A DNA stretch of 64,000 bases from Sarocladium kiliense (lineage: Eukaryota > Ascomycota > Sordariomycetes > Hypocreales > Sarocladiaceae): positions 1,240,001 through 1,304,000 of the forward strand of contig JAUZTG010000034.1 of NCBI GenBank assembly GCA_030734395.1. Direction: 5' to 3'. Positions 23,174-35,475 of this stretch are shown piece by piece. Numbering within the stretch: the first letter of the stretch is position 1; each line of letters starts with the position of its first letter. A model generated the notes under the pieces. That model was not told the origin of the DNA. It saw only the letters and a program-made list of their open reading frames with translations, and ran no database searches. The translations under genes and the position numbers were made by a program.

Positions 23174-24369
23174 CTAACCCAACCGGCGTCCTTGGCCTCT
23201 AGTTCGCCACGAGTCTGGGAGGGGCCCGGTTGAGGCACCGGTGGAACGTCCAGTAGATGGTTCGTTGGGCCGCATGGCAGTTCCAAAGCCTCGCTCCAGG
23301 ATCCGAGGTGTCTGTACAAATCGCGAGAGGAAGGCTGGCGTGGGAATGAGGTTGCGACCACCGCCGAATTCAGGCCAAATACGCGACAGAAAGTCGTACA
23401 GGTGGGCTGCGACGAGGCCTTCGAGCTCGAGGAGCAACATGGACACGCCGCCCGGGAAGAGGAGGTTTACCAGCATCATGCAGACGGGTGTCAGCTGGGC
23501 TGGGATGGTGATGAAGTAGAAGTTGGCCTTTACGCCTCTCTGGTCTTGCGTCACGGTGTAGCACATGGCGAGGATCAGGGCCTTGCAGAACACCGAGAAG
23601 GGCATGCCTGCTACATAGTTGATACCCTGAGACGACGCGTCAGTCTCGGACTCTATACTCTGGGAATCTCTACAACAGAGGTGTGATGAGTGGGCTTATG
23701 CAAGGTGAGAACAAAGGGCGAAGAAATGTAGGGCGCTAAATAACCACTCATGCGAATAGATAGTCGCATGAGCCATCCATAAGACATCCCACCATGCCTA
23801 CACCGCCAACTAGCCCAGGATTTGCGAATGAAGGGGTCTAGCGGAAGTGCAGGGGTGATCTTCCTCATTTCCAGGAACCGTAACAGCTGAAGAGGCAAAG
23901 CACTGTTCGGGCAGATATATGAGGTGTTTTGTTTGTGTGCATGTCACGGTATGGGGAGCGCGGGCGGTAGAAAAAGAGGCAAGACCTACCAGGATCGTAG
24001 TGCCAACGAAGATCAAATACCACACGAAGTCTTCCTTGCGTGGGAAACGCGGATTGCCTTGCTCAAGCTGGCTCATATACTGGTACATGAAGTACGTATC
24101 GAAGAGTATGCCAAGCTTGGGAGTAGTGATAAAGAAGCTTGTTACTGGCCGCCAAATCTGAGGGAGAAGCCGGAAAAGAAACTCAGGTGCGTGGACAAAG
24201 TAGTATCCTGGCACGAATCCGAGATGTACACCGACGGAGAGGAGGAATGTGGCAGTTGCGGCGGTCCTGGGACAAGGTCAGTCATTGCATCGGCAGCTGT
24301 CTCTCCTCCGAGTAAGACCAACCTGGCAATGGCAGGCAACCGCCAATAGACTTCTCTAACGTCTTCCAT
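23174..24369 (-). CDS. Derlin (Der1-like ER-associated degradation protein)
   Basis: Exons on the minus strand: 24369..24323, 24266..23990 and 23626..23174, about 258 residues. Derlins are rhomboid-like proteins of the ER membrane that help retrotranslocate misfolded proteins. Diagnostic segments are LPAIARTAATATF, LGFVPGYYFVHAPEFLFRLLPQIWRPVTSFF, LGILFDTYFMYQYMSQLEQGNPRFPRKEDFVWYLIF, GMPFSVFCKALILAMCYTVTQ and the LLFPGGVSMLLLELEGLVAAHLYDFL helix. The last intron is unusually long for the window (about 360 nt) and could hide a small exon. The Gly/Arg/Pro-rich C-terminal tail is cytosolic. It faces the next gene head to head across about 680 bp. Confidence 0.9.
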
Positions 24370-25050
24370 ATTGCTTGCGTGGTTGGTCTTGGGTTGAGAT
24401 AGGAAGCTCAACGACAGCTCTGATTCCACTCGGAAAGCCTGAGCACAGCGAATTGCGACACTGGATATGTCGACTGTGCCAGGTAGAAAGGAGACCGCAG
24501 ACGCAAGCAAGAACTTGAAGAACAAGGAAAGAACACGTGGGAAGCAACCAGGCAACGATGGAGGCGTGGCGTCGCTGGTGCTGTCGTGGCCTTTTCGACA
24601 GTTTGGAGAGGTGTGTTGTGGGAAGAGTTTGGGGTGGAGCGGCGCGGACATTTGTAGCCAGCCTGAAAGGATCACGTAAGCGCCCCACCCATAGAACGGA
24701 CGGGAAGCTCTGTCAGAGGTGACGGGACACACAATTGTCGCGGCTTGAGATACGTGAAGCCATCTATATGTGGGAAGTGAAATCAGAGATGCTTGAAATA
24801 AGAGCGATGTAGCCTCTAACGCAGGGTCAAAAGCCATGTCCGTGCAGTCAGTGGTGAAATATGCCCTGCTTCCACATCAGGCAGGCCTCGGCGACCCAGC
24901 TCTAACATCGCCCCATCGACTGATAGACCCAACTGAAGCTCAGTGCCACTAAGAAGCTCCAGTCTCTTCTTGCATCATACAACCTCCCGACCAAGACAGA
25001 CCAGCCCCCAAAGTCGTCAATTGGCTGCTCGCCATGACGGTTCTGTCACC

Positions 25051-25435
25051 ATGCGCTCTCACGATGCTATGAAGAATGAAGAGGCCAATCAGGCCGCCTG
25101 GGAGGCCAGCAAGGGTGGCCTTGCTGGGGCTGCCAAAATGGGTGTTGTCACTGCGCTAGCCGGCGCTGTCGGCTTCGCCATGTCGCCGCTGTATAGGGGC
25201 ACGACGATTCAATTCAAGGTGTAAGTACACTGCCAAGGAAGGCTTGGAATTTGCTATACTGATTTTATGTGAAAGGTATCTGCAGATGTCAGGCATGGTC
25301 CTAGGTGGAATGGTCGCAGCAGAGCACAGGCTGCAAGAATTCGAGGCTCAGATGAGGTTGAAGCGGAGGATGATCGCTGAGAAGGAAAGATGGGAGCGGT
25401 ATGAGGAGGAACTCGCAGGTCAAGATGGAAAGTGA
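25051..25435 (+). CDS. Small mitochondrial membrane protein, HIG1/Rcf2-Rcf3-like
   Basis: Two exons, 25051..25220 and 25276..25435, giving 109 residues. The body has AWEASKGGLAGAAKMGVVTALAGAVGFAMSPLYRG, a Gly/Ala-rich hairpin-like membrane segment. A second hydrophobic stretch (IQFKVYLQMSGMVLGGMVAAEHRL) follows, then a charged coiled C-terminus. Layout and key residues resemble the N-terminal HIG-like part of yeast Rcf2 and Rcf3, small inner-membrane proteins that associate with cytochrome c oxidase. That link is by eye. Start: the ATG at 25051 (MRSHDAMKNEE); the frame opens earlier only through a GTG. It converges with the RFC gene downstream. Confidence 0.6.
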
Positions 25436-25651
25436 CCTCTATCTGCATCACGGCACCCGGCGTTTGTGTACTTGCTTGTGTATTTCGACAACGGTTTAGA
25501 TACCACATCAGCTCGGCCATTGTGCCAGGCCAGTATTCATTCATCCGTTTCAGTTGCATACCGAGCAAAGCAAGATACTGACACTAGTGCCCGAAAACAA
25601 AGTCCCAACGCCTTTTTATGCCCAACTCCTTTGACGCGCTGTCTGCCTCCC

Positions 25652-26837
25652 TCACTTCGTAGCCACCTTGAACTTGGCCGGATCCATGTTGATCTTACAC
25701 AAGCGTGCAACACAGCCACTAAGTTGCAGCAACGTCTGCACGCCCTCCAGAATCTTCATGTGCGTGAAACCAATCTCCTTGATGAACTCCAACTTCGAGT
25801 GCTCGCTGAGAGTGTCGAGGGTCTTGGTAACCTTGAACATGGTGCTAATAATGTCATGGCTCGAGTAACCCAGATCCCAAAGCTCGCGCAGCGTGTCCAG
25901 AGCTGAATTGACGTTACCCTCATAGCAGGCCTTCAACATCGCTTGGACCTTGATGGGGTGTGGTGAGTCGACAACCTTGAAGACATTGTCGCCAGAGACG
26001 AAGCCGAAGCCTGCCGATGTTGACTGTAGGTTGTTGATAGCCTGTCGCATGTCGCCTTCGGCACTGAAGACCAGAGCAGCTAGACCATCATCGCTGTACT
26101 CGACTTTCTCGGCTTCGATAATTTGTAGGAGGCGCTTGACGACCTGGGCATCGGTGAGCTTGGCGTAGCGCAGGATGGCGCATCGTGATTGTAGCGGCTC
26201 GATGATCTTGTTGGACTGGTTGCAGGCGAAAGCAAAACGAGTTGTGTTCGAGTAGATTTCCATGGTTCGTCGGAGGGCCTGCTGGGCACCAGAGGTCATG
26301 CTGTCGGCTTCATCGAGAATGACGAGTTTGTGTCGGCCTGCAGGGAGGGTGACTTTCTTCTGTGCAAAGCCCTTGATTCGATTTCTCACGACATCGATTC
26401 CTAGAAGGTGATCAGTGGCAAATCATAACATGGTGTAGAGAACACGAAATTACCTCTCTCGTCACTGGCGTTGAGCTCGAGAACAGCCTCCTTATACGAT
26501 TCGCCGAGCAATTGTCGTGCCAGACAAAGAACACTGGTCGTCTTTCCGATACCAGGCATGCCAGAGATGATGACATGCGGCATATTTCCTTCCCTCGCGA
26601 TGATCTTCAGTCGCTCGATTGTCTCTGTGTTGCCCACCACATCGTCGAGGAAGACAGGGCGGTACTTCTCAACCCTGTTCGTAGGAGCAGCACGTTAGAG
26701 ACGTTCCAGCACCATGAGGGGCAGCCAGATGGAACTTACCATGGCAACTCATACGTTGCCGATCCATTTGCGACAGAGGGGGTCAAAGTGTTCCTCGACG
26801 ATGACTCGCCCTTCTCTTCAACCTTTGCGGCGGGCAT
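25652..26837 (-). CDS. Replication factor C small subunit (yeast Rfc4/human RFC2 type)
   Basis: Exons on the minus strand: 26837..26740, 26674..26454 and 26400..25652, total 355 residues. An AAA+ clamp-loader subunit that, with the other RFC proteins, loads PCNA on DNA. Visible motifs: VEKYRPVFLDDVVGN (residues 34-48), Walker A GMPGIGKT (71-78), Walker B LVILDEAD ending at 139, and the arginine-finger SRC motif (178-180). The C-terminal collar helices continue to INMDPAKFKVATK. The GIGKT P-loop and the LKACYEGNVNSALDTLRELWDLGYSSHDII block match the Rfc4/RFC2 branch. All junctions are in phase. It is divergent from the FCF1 gene, with 376 bp between starts. Confidence 0.93.
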
Positions 26838-27213
26838 TGTGACGGCTGCGTGGCTGATGGCAGAGGCTTGGGCTGTTGAGGGCGTGAAGCAGACGAAATG
26901 CCTGGGATCACTTAACGCGCCTCTCTGCTCCGCGACGCGCTTGCTCAACGCTGTATGGCCCACTTTGGAGCTCCAGGTGTCGCTGCACTCTTCGAGGCGC
27001 TTTAGTGGGGCCACCCTCTGCCTGGTCCGTGCACCAATTCTTTTTGCCATGGCGGCGGGTTGCTTCAACTTTTTGAACAGCCACCTCCAAACCTTGCGCG
27101 TACACTTCGATCAGCCTCTACACCTCTCTGCCGGACCAATAAAGCCAATACAAGGACCCAGGACACTCTACAGAGATTTCTGAAGACGGTATATCAACGA
27201 GAGACTATTTGCC

Positions 27214-27888
27214 ATGGGTGTCGCGAAGAAGACGAGAAAATTCGCTGCCGTAAGTCACTTATCGATAGCCCGCAATGCGCTAGATGATGGGATTCAATAC
27301 TGACGAGTTTGCGCCTCGTAGGTCAAGCGAGTGCTTGGCAAACGCGATGGCCGACTGAAAGAGAACAAAGAGAAGGTTGAGGCGGCCCTCGCAAAGGAGC
27401 GGGCGTCCAAGAAGACCGCCGATGGCGGCGTCGTCCGCGAAGTCGCCCAGATGCCCAGCAACATGTTCTTCCAACACAACACCGCCCTCGTCCCCCCCTA
27501 CAATGTTCTCGTCGATACCAACTTCCTCAGTCACACTGTTCAGCGCAAGCTGTCGCTCCTCGAGTCTATGATGGATTGCTTATACGCCAAGTGCAACCCT
27601 ATCATCACATCCTGCGTGATGGCTGAGCTTGAGAAGCTGGGTCAGAAGTACAGACTAGCACTGCGGGTGGCCCGTGATGAGAGATGGACGAGGCTGGAGT
27701 GCGACCACAAGGGCATCTATGCGGATGACTGCCTTGTCGATCGAGTTTCGAAAGATCGCATTTACATTGTCGGCACAAACGATAAGGCGCTGAAACAGAG
27801 GTTACGGAAGATTCCCGGTGTGCCGTTGATGAGCGTCGCGAGAGGCAAATATGTTATTGAGAGGCTGCCGAATGCACCCGGATCATGA
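27214..27888 (+). CDS. FCF1: Fcf1/Utp24 rRNA-processing endonuclease (PIN domain)
   Basis: Two exons: a 36-nt first exon 27214..27249 (MGVAKKTRKFAA) and 27322..27888, giving 200 residues. Fcf1 is the small-subunit processome PIN nuclease that cleaves pre-rRNA near the 5' end of 18S. The acidic catalytic set is present: Asp77 (NVLVDTNFL), Glu114 (MAELEKLG), Asp147/148 (YADDCLVDRV) and Asp166 (GTNDKALKQR). The basic N-terminus KKTRKFAAVKRVLGKRDGRLKENKEK is highly conserved in the family. Length is normal. It shares a bidirectional promoter with the RFC gene, linking two growth-related genes. Confidence 0.95.
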
Positions 27889-28345
27889 TAAAATCAGGAA
27901 AAGACAGAGGACATGATATGCATTGGGAAGGGCGTACGGGAGTTTGGTTCATTACGCAAAAAGCAGTCTCGATCTCGCCTTTCGTCTTTATATTCACAAG
28001 ACCTTTTCATTCTTAACAGCAGCAATGCGCAATCTGGCTCTTCGTAAACGGCGGTGCTCCGTGATTCATGAAGCTGCTAATCCCGGTCCCCGGACTAGGC
28101 ACAATCCACGATGCAGATAAGCGGCAGGTTAAATAAAGGAATACATGTGGGTAGCAGGATAGGGAACAAGATAGACAGCAGGATAAAGACTAGATTAAAT
28201 AGCAGCTTACACAGTAGGATGCACAGTAGAGCAACTGGGCATGCACCTATATGCAACCATGTAGTATAGATTTCTTGCATGCGGAGCCCATCTAGTTATC
28301 CCTGTTTTCCAGCAGCCGTGGCAATTCCATCTAGTTGATCCAAAA
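27889..28345. other. Spacer between converging FCF1 and Zn2Cys6 gene
   Basis: The segment between about 28130 and 28230 carries loosely repeated AGCAGGATA/GTAGGAT-like words on the plus strand. Otherwise I see only 3' flanks. Confidence 0.4.
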
Positions 28346-31069
28346 CTATGGAAGATTATGCATCCCGCCATTATCCAGACCATTATCATCTTGTTGTTCC
28401 CAACCACCGAGTGGCATCGTGTTCATGTCTCCCATAGTGGTCATCGGCATCCTCTCCATCCAGGTCGACCCAGCCCCGGGTTCGGCGTTGAGACCTGCAG
28501 TATGGCTGTGCGCCAGTGACACGTCGAGGTAACGCTGGAAAGCAAAGTCAGCACAAGAGCAATCCTGAAGACAGATCGGCATTCATGGTATCTGACTCAC
28601 CCAATCCATCTCGTTGATATCAGCCATCCAAGCTGGCTCCACGGACAGCAAACCATCTTGATCAGCGTTGAAGTCTACACCAGACATATCCATAGCTTGG
28701 CCAATCATAAATGGTGTTGGTCCGCTGTCCATTCCAGAGGATGCTACGATGAACATGTTAGTGAAATATCCTGTTATTGGGCGGTAAGAGCCACTTACAG
28801 CTGTCGTAGCCCCAGACAGAAGCAGCTGCCAGAGCCTCGGACCCAGATCGCTCCGTTCGCGGCTCGAATGATGTGCCTGTTATGGATGTTGTACCGGATT
28901 CTCCAGCTTTTGTCAGGCCAGCTTTCCAGGTGGCTGTTGGTGGACCTGCAACGGGCTCTCCAAGTCTTGCCAACATAACAGCGAGCGTGTCCGCGGTTTT
29001 CCTCAGCTCGGCAACATCCTCTGCCACAATAGACCAGATGTTATATGACCTCCTCAGCATACCCTTGAGCTCCTCCTTAGATGGAGAATTGCCGTCTTTG
29101 GCATACCAGGCGTGCTCACTGTTCTCAGCTGCGTAGTGCTCATTCTTGATTACCAGGTACACAACCATCGCAGCAAGCAGATAGTCATGCACAACAAGTG
29201 AGGATATAAACCAGCCGTTCTGACCAAGTATGTGACCTGGCTTACAGGCCTCAGAAATGATGTGCTGGAAATTGAGGAGGGTCATGGCGCCGTCGAGACA
29301 TTGCTGTCTGGAGAAGTCATGCTCCTTCTTTGGAACGGCCTCAACAAGATAGCGACGGTGAAGCACACATCGGCACTTGTTATATAGTGAGCCAAGTCCA
29401 AAGCGTTGTATGAGGAGACTAGGAGGATCGCCGACACATTCGTCAAGTGACTTGACGAACATGTTAGGTGGTAGAGTCCGCCATGTCTCCGTAAGCTTAT
29501 TATCGAGCCTCAGTACATCGGCATAGCTGGGTGTCTGAAGGGCATGAGCTTGACGACCGATATCATCAAAAACTCTCATGAGCCGTGTCTTCTGAATGGG
29601 ATAAGTCATCACGGTCCAGTCGGTATGTGGGCGCTCAGGGGGAAGCTCCTTGCAGTCCTCCAGCAGATCCTCATCCCGGAAATTATGCGGAATCTCGACA
29701 TCCGCCTCAATCCCGGGTATCATACTTGGTAGACCGACATGAAAACTAACGACAGTTTCCAATTGAGTACCCATGTTCCAAATTCTGCGGCGCATCTCAC
29801 CTTCAAACGGGGAGATGCCAGCAAGCTTGCTTGGGTCGCGATGCAATCCCATTTTGAGCATGAGGCGCATAAGCACTCCAGATAGAAGATAGCAGCTCAT
29901 CTGTGACGCTCGATTTAAAAGAAAGTGCGACTCGCAGTAGAGAAGGAACGCCGGCAAGGTCCGGAAGGTTGGGCGTGTGAATCGTCCACGAACAAGAGCC
30001 CACCCTGCGCAGGCTCGATAGTGCTTGATTCGATCTTCCAACGGAATAAAGGAATCCCGGTCAATCTCATCGGGATTCTGAAATCTGTTGAAGTGTATGC
30101 CAAGAGCTAGAACCATGAACAGCTGAGCGATCCAATGGTACGATGCCGAGTTCTGATCTTGCGAGAAACGTCCGTACTAAGCCAATATCAGCGGCAGGAA
30201 TACAAATGGGGTGATGCAAGGAAAATGCATGCGACATGATAGTAGGTACAGTTGGCCTTTCGCATCGCTTAGATTCAACATACCGCTTTAGTGAATGAAG
30301 GTTGGTGTACGATGTCTGTATCTAGAGTCAACTTCGTGTTTCCGGAGCGGAGTTGTAGCTGGGCACTTACGCTGCGAAGGGCTCATAGATGCAAAATATC
30401 TCACAACCAGTCTGTCCATAATTTGCTTCTCTGGTAGCTGACGCAACAACTGCTCTCGATCAATCGGCGCAGCATTCGAAAGAATAGTCGACTCCTCTGA
30501 ATCATCCGGCATGCCGGTTGGCGAGCCTCCCTCATCATCATCTTCCGGGTAGTCAAAATACTCCTTCAGATCCTCTATCTGTAGAAGGTGTTAGAATACT
30601 TACTTATTTGTCACGCACGAGAGTCTCTTACATCTTCTAGCATAGCCATGCAGTGGGTTGCGCCAACGTATGTGGTGGTGTTTGCACCTTGAACCACGTT
30701 CCCATCGACTTTAGAGGGCAACGCGGCCTCCGACTCTGCCTGCTTTCCGACTCCGAATCCATCTGGGAGTTGTTTCTGTAGTTGCGCAGCCAGGCGGTCG
30801 ACGTTGCCGTCGCCATCCATCATGTCACGAACCATGGTCTCGAGCCTCCTAAGCCGGGCAGCGACCCCCTTGGCGGGCCGCCGCTTCTCCGGCTTTGGCG
30901 CATAGGTACAGAGGTCTATACGATCCTTCTTGAGACACTGGGAACAGGGTTGACCGCGATCACACTTCAGCTTAGAGTGGCGGCATGGGGCGCAAGATAG
31001 TAGGATGCGAGATCGCTTCTGACGGGGGGCATCGCTAGCGGAGGGAGCCCCGCTATCGTCTTGGTCCAT
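28346..31069 (-). CDS. Zn2Cys6 transcription factor with fungal-specific TF domain
   Basis: Six exons on the minus strand: 31069..30632, 30578..30371, 30321..30284, 30176..28799, 28743..28601 and 28534..28346, about 797 residues. The binuclear zinc cluster is at residues 26-54 with spacing CX2CX6CX5CX2CX8C, followed by a short linker and a coiled region (VAARLRRLETMVRDMM). The middle-homology region is clear: SQMSCYLLSGVLMRLMLKMGLHRDPS and FEGEMRRRIWNMGTQLETVVSFHVGLPSMI. The C-terminus is Met/Gly/Asp-rich and may be an activation domain. All junctions are in phase; the 38-nt third exon encodes the conserved IVHQPSF segment. No obvious target genes adjoin it, so the pathway is unknown. Confidence 0.9.
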
Positions 31070-31830
31070 GATGCCAGCGGTATAATTGAAGTTTTTTCCG
31101 AAGAGATGATGAGGCGTATGATTTGAATTGTGATGGAAGCCTAGGTGGATGGTCCAGGTGTCGTCAGATCAAGGTTGTGGGTGAGAGGGCGGATAGTCTG
31201 ACGTACCTTTGGGAGGTACCTAAGGTAGGTCAGAAGCCAAGCGTGAGGCATCCCGCTCTTTCCCCTTTGGAAACGCCTCTCAGCAATGATCGCTTGGCCA
31301 CATTATTATACAAATTTGCGCCAGTCTTCTTGATTCTAGTCGCGATTCTCCAGCGATTCTTCTAGTTATTCTTCTAGCTAGTCTACGACCTAGTCTACGA
31401 CCTAGTCTACGAGCTCCTCGACGAGCTACTCTACGTGCTATTGTTATTATTATTATTATTATTATCGTACTTATACTCTTCTGAGATTTCTGCTGCCCAT
31501 TGTCGTATATTTCGTGCCACCTGTTTGAGCTATTCGTGCTGTTTGTCTATCATATTTTGCCCATCTTACACCAGGATAGCGAATGTGGGAGCCACCTAGA
31601 ACAGTCCGGCGGATCGTAGAGCGTTGTACTGGCAGTCGCAATGAGTCTTCGTAGCCAGCACTTTGGGCCCATGATCTGAGCTTCTCTTAATAGCAGAATG
31701 ACTCTCACACGACGGTTCTATATGCGACTTGTTCTAGTGAATGGTTTCCATAAAAACGCCCATCGTTGATGCTCGGCTTTTACACTCTAACAACCCCCAT
31801 ATGTACATGCCCAACTCATTAAATAACGCT
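31070..31830. other. Intergenic region with short tandem repeats
   Basis: About 760 bp. It holds three near-copies of the 12-mer TAGTCTACGACC starting at 31379 and a TTA run at about 31444..31465. It also contains the Zn2Cys6 gene promoter and the POM34 3' flank. No gene is supported. Confidence 0.5.
31379..31465. repeat. TAGTCTACGACC 12-mers followed by a TTA microsatellite
   Basis: Three near-perfect 12-bp units, a degenerate continuation (GAGCTCCTCGACGAGCTACT) and then about seven TTA triplets. Confidence 0.8.
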
Positions 31831-32673
31831 TCACTGTCCCCAAGCACCGGACGATCGCCTGCCCTTTTCATATAGCCACTTGCTGTTCAGGCCAACAGTC
31901 GTGCGCTTTCCACCGCTAGGGCTAGGAGATCCTGGTTCCGAGAACAAGTTCGTAGCAGTACTAGCGCCGAAAGGGCTTCCCGATCCCAATGATGACCTCC
32001 GTCCGCCGGCAAATCCATTCCCGCTCTTAGAGAACAGTGGGCTTCCAGACGGCGAATATGGCGAGCCCGATCCCGCCATAGTTCCCTGAACAAGAGGACT
32101 GCCCCTTCCGGATAGAGGCGAGCTTGCGAAGCTTGCCCGACTACCCACTGACCCAGCTATTGAGGGTGTGCGCGAGTAGCGAGGGGGTGTGCTGAACGTG
32201 GCGTTCGGGGTCGGCGGTGCGGAGGATGGAGGAAGGCCGAGAAGCTTGCGTTGGGCGGCAGTAAGGGGGATATCTTGAAGGTCATCGACGGGCCGAATGA
32301 GTGGGAGAATGGCCAAAACGATTTTGAAGAGTGGGATGAGCTGCAAGACGAGCCATGCCCAGCTGAGGTAGAGTCGGAAGGTTGGAGGGAAGCTAGAGGA
32401 GCGCGGAAGGTCAGCTTCGCAGTGCTCAATGTGTCCAAGGACGAGGATAGAAGCTTACGATTGAGGGTTGAACTGGAGCTTTGTAACCACTCGAAGTGAC
32501 CACAGAGCCAAAAGAGCAGCAATATTGTAGACAATCTGCCGGACGTTCTTCTCAGTGAATGTGGTCGCGTTGCGGCGACGTGTAATCTCGTTGAGGCGAG
32601 GATGACGCCACGTGCCCGGGCTGTCGACGACCGGTGCTGCTTGCACCGGTGTCGATTTCACCGGCGTAGACAT
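31831..32673 (-). CDS. POM34: Nuclear pore membrane protein Pom34-like (NPCC family)
   Basis: Two exons on the minus strand: 32673..32459 and 32392..31831, 258 residues. Pom34 is an integral pore-membrane nucleoporin that anchors the yeast pore complex with Ndc1 and Pom152. The fungal family has the pattern seen here: a short N-terminus, a first hydrophobic helix (VYNIAALLALWSLRVV), then FPPTFRLYLSWAWLVLQLIPLFKIVLAILPLI as the second. After these comes the PLTAAQRKLLGLPPSSAPPTPNATFSTPPRY motif and a Ser/Gly/Pro-rich nucleoplasmic or cytoplasmic tail. The splice join gives ...NPQS-FPPTF in phase. It is head to head with the Ies1 gene over about 720 bp. Confidence 0.8.
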
Positions 32674-33394
32674 GGTTCGCTGATTATCGATTGCGCAGTC
32701 ACGAACCAGGTTGGTTAGGCGAAACGATTTGACTTGAGATGGCTTGGGTTGTCGGATGCTATGAGCTGCCAAAGGGTGAATGACTGGTAAATTCGATTTG
32801 TCGTGTATAACGGTATGTCTCGAGCTGCTGGTTAGTATCGTCACTGGGCGGCCGGGGCCTTGTGTGAGCTCGTTGCTCCAATTCTCAGTGGCCGTTGTTG
32901 TTATGGCAGATCCAGAAGCTGGCGAAGCTGGTCGCGATGCCAAAAACGTCCATCGCAACGCGCCACAGCTGAGTCCCACCAGCCACACACCACCAGCCAC
33001 ATCCCATGCAGGCACCCCTGGCTCGTGCCGCTGTGTCGCCTGCTTTACGGGCTTCGGCGCGCGCTGTGATGCGTCGTGGGCTGAGCCTCACCACTGCGAA
33101 GGCTTGCTAAGGGCGAGGCAGCGCCGAGGCGTGATTTCGGCTCTCACTCCAAATCTTTTGCCAACCATCACCACCATCAGCTCCTCCCAAACCATCCTCG
33201 AACCCAATCATCGCCATCGCCTTCCAGGCTCCATCATCACCGCCCGAAACGACTTTCCATCATCGTCTTCGTCATCTACATGCCCTCAGCCATGAACAGC
33301 TGAACATTTCCACCTTCGCTCCCTTCGACCTTTTTGCTGCCACGTCGAGGCATCAGCAAACCAGCACAACCTCCATCCAGCAAACACAATCACA

Positions 33395-35475
33395 ATGGCT
33401 GCGTCACCAGCATCCGTCGCCGCCACATCCGAGATCGAGCCTCCGAGTTCCCCGGGACTCGAGGCCAAATCCTTCGTTTCGCGCGCTGTCGATGATGACG
33501 AAGACACCCGCATGGGCGATGCGACGCCTGACCCAGACACACTGCGCGAAGCCAGCGCCGACAAGCCGACAAGGGGGAAGGGCAAGGGCGCTGGAAAGGA
33601 CGCGGCTGGTCAAATTGGCAAGATCAGGCACCTGAAAAAGGACGATGGAGAACCTCTTTGGCGAGTCGACATCCAGTATGACTTTCTCAAGGCTGTGTTC
33701 GACAATGAGACAACGGTCTTCACGAACACGTACGATGACACTCTACCGAAACAAAATTTTGCCGATCTCTACATCGATACCATGTCAAGGAGTTCCAAAA
33801 CCAGCAAGGTCCTGCGCGACAAGCTGCTTAGCGACAGAGAAGCTGCAAAGGGAATGGCTATGGTCTGCCTCCTCGTCAACATGGGCCGCATGAACACAAC
33901 GCTCAATTGTAAGTTTGTTGCACTTGGTTGATGCTGTGTCACTCATATTAACAGCTGGCAGTCTTCCCTGAGATGCGCGCACAGCTTCGAACGTACCACG
34001 CGATTCCATCATTGCAAGCTCACCAGGATGCTCACGCATACAAGCAACTCCAAGACGCTCCTCGTTTGAAGTCCATCCTGAAGGGCGGTGCAGACGATCG
34101 AAGTGAGCCCAATGCCCTCGCAAAGGTCAAGCAAATGAACGTGCCTCGGACAAACCCTGTGAACCTTATCTTTCTCATGTGCAACGCCGCACAGAAGGTC
34201 GCAGAGCTTCATTTCCCTAGGCGGCATGAGTTCCACGACCTGATCATGAGGACTGATTACTCAAGCGAGTCTCGGGCTACGGCATTCTTGTGGCTCATGT
34301 GGTTCTACCTCGAGTCTGATTTCACTGAGGAGGGATGCGAGGAGAACCCCTTTGGTCCTGGTGTCGACTACGGTCTTCACGTCGCGAACCAAGGCGTGCC
34401 AGAACTCAAGAAGCTTACTCCCGAGGAAATCGAAAAGGAGAACGTCGATTCGCCCGAAGAGGTGGAATTCGGTCTCGCCAAGCAAAAGACTCGCGCAAAG
34501 ATCCTCGAGATGGATCAAGCCTACTTGAATGAGAGGGAAACCAAGCGCGGAAAGGCCCGTCTGCCCTTCCTTGAAGACGGGCCAGCGATTCTACCGCGCA
34601 TGCGACCATCAAAGCACGAGTCAGACATGGACAGCACCAGGTCTACACCGCCGCCACCACGGTCCATGGGGCGAGGTGCCAATGCTGGCTCAACCCGCAG
34701 AGGGGCACCGCTGAAATATCAGATCTTCGAGGGCTCGTCTCCTGCTCCGCAGCCTGCAGAGGGGGTAGTTGGCCGCAAACCCCGGCCCCCTACGGCGCAC
34801 CAGTTGGCAGTGGAGAGAAACCGAAACCAGCGTGTCGAGTATATCCTTGATCGAGGCTTGCGTAAGGAGCACCATAAGAGTCGACGGGCACGGAAGAGGG
34901 AGGGTGCTCTATGGCGGGTTTACCAACGTCTTAAGGCCCAGGAAGATCCATTCGAGGACAGCGATGAGGACGATGGCGGCCCTCGTAACCTCATGGTTGG
35001 TGGTGGCAAGGCTCCTGGCCTGTTCAAGGAGAAGGGAATGGGCGGGCTTTCCCAACTTGCCAGTGAGCTGGATGACTTCGGCGAGCAGAGCAGTGCATAT
35101 GCAGCGGCACTTCGACGCATTGAGCGACGAGTGATCCGCTGGCGCAACGCCACTGGACCGGAAGCTCGCGTGATGCAGCCGATCAAGCGCCGTTCCACTA
35201 GAACAGAGACAGTGCATGTTGGAGACATCACAATGGGCGACGCCGACGCTGAGGATGGTGACCAGACGATCGTCCCGCATGATGACCACCATGCGAGCGA
35301 TGTGGATGGCCCTCATAGGGATGATGATGATGATGCTGTCGAGAAGGCTAAATCAGCAAAGTCGCCACAGAAAGAGAAGCTAGACATCAAGTCTGAACGA
35401 TCTCGAAGCAAGAGTCGAGAGGAGGACGCAGAAAAGGAGCAGGCTGAGAAGGCTCCAGTCGAGGTGGAAGTTTGA
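33395..35475 (+). CDS. IES1: INO80 complex subunit Ies1-like
   Basis: Two exons, 33395..33908 and 33962..35475, giving about 675 residues. The acceptor lies after ctggcag because the earlier cag would run into a stop; it yields TLNFFPEMRAQLRTYHAIPSLQ. Ies1 is a fungus-specific subunit of the INO80 nucleosome remodeller. Conserved parts are HLKKDDGEPLWRVDIQYDFLKAVFDNE, the NMGRMNTTLNFFPEMRAQLRTYHAIPSLQ block, LAKVKQMNVPRTNPVNLIFLMCN and RATAFLWLMWFYLESDFTEEGCEENPFGPG. The C-terminal third is charged and probably disordered. A nuclear chromatin role is expected. Confidence 0.85.
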
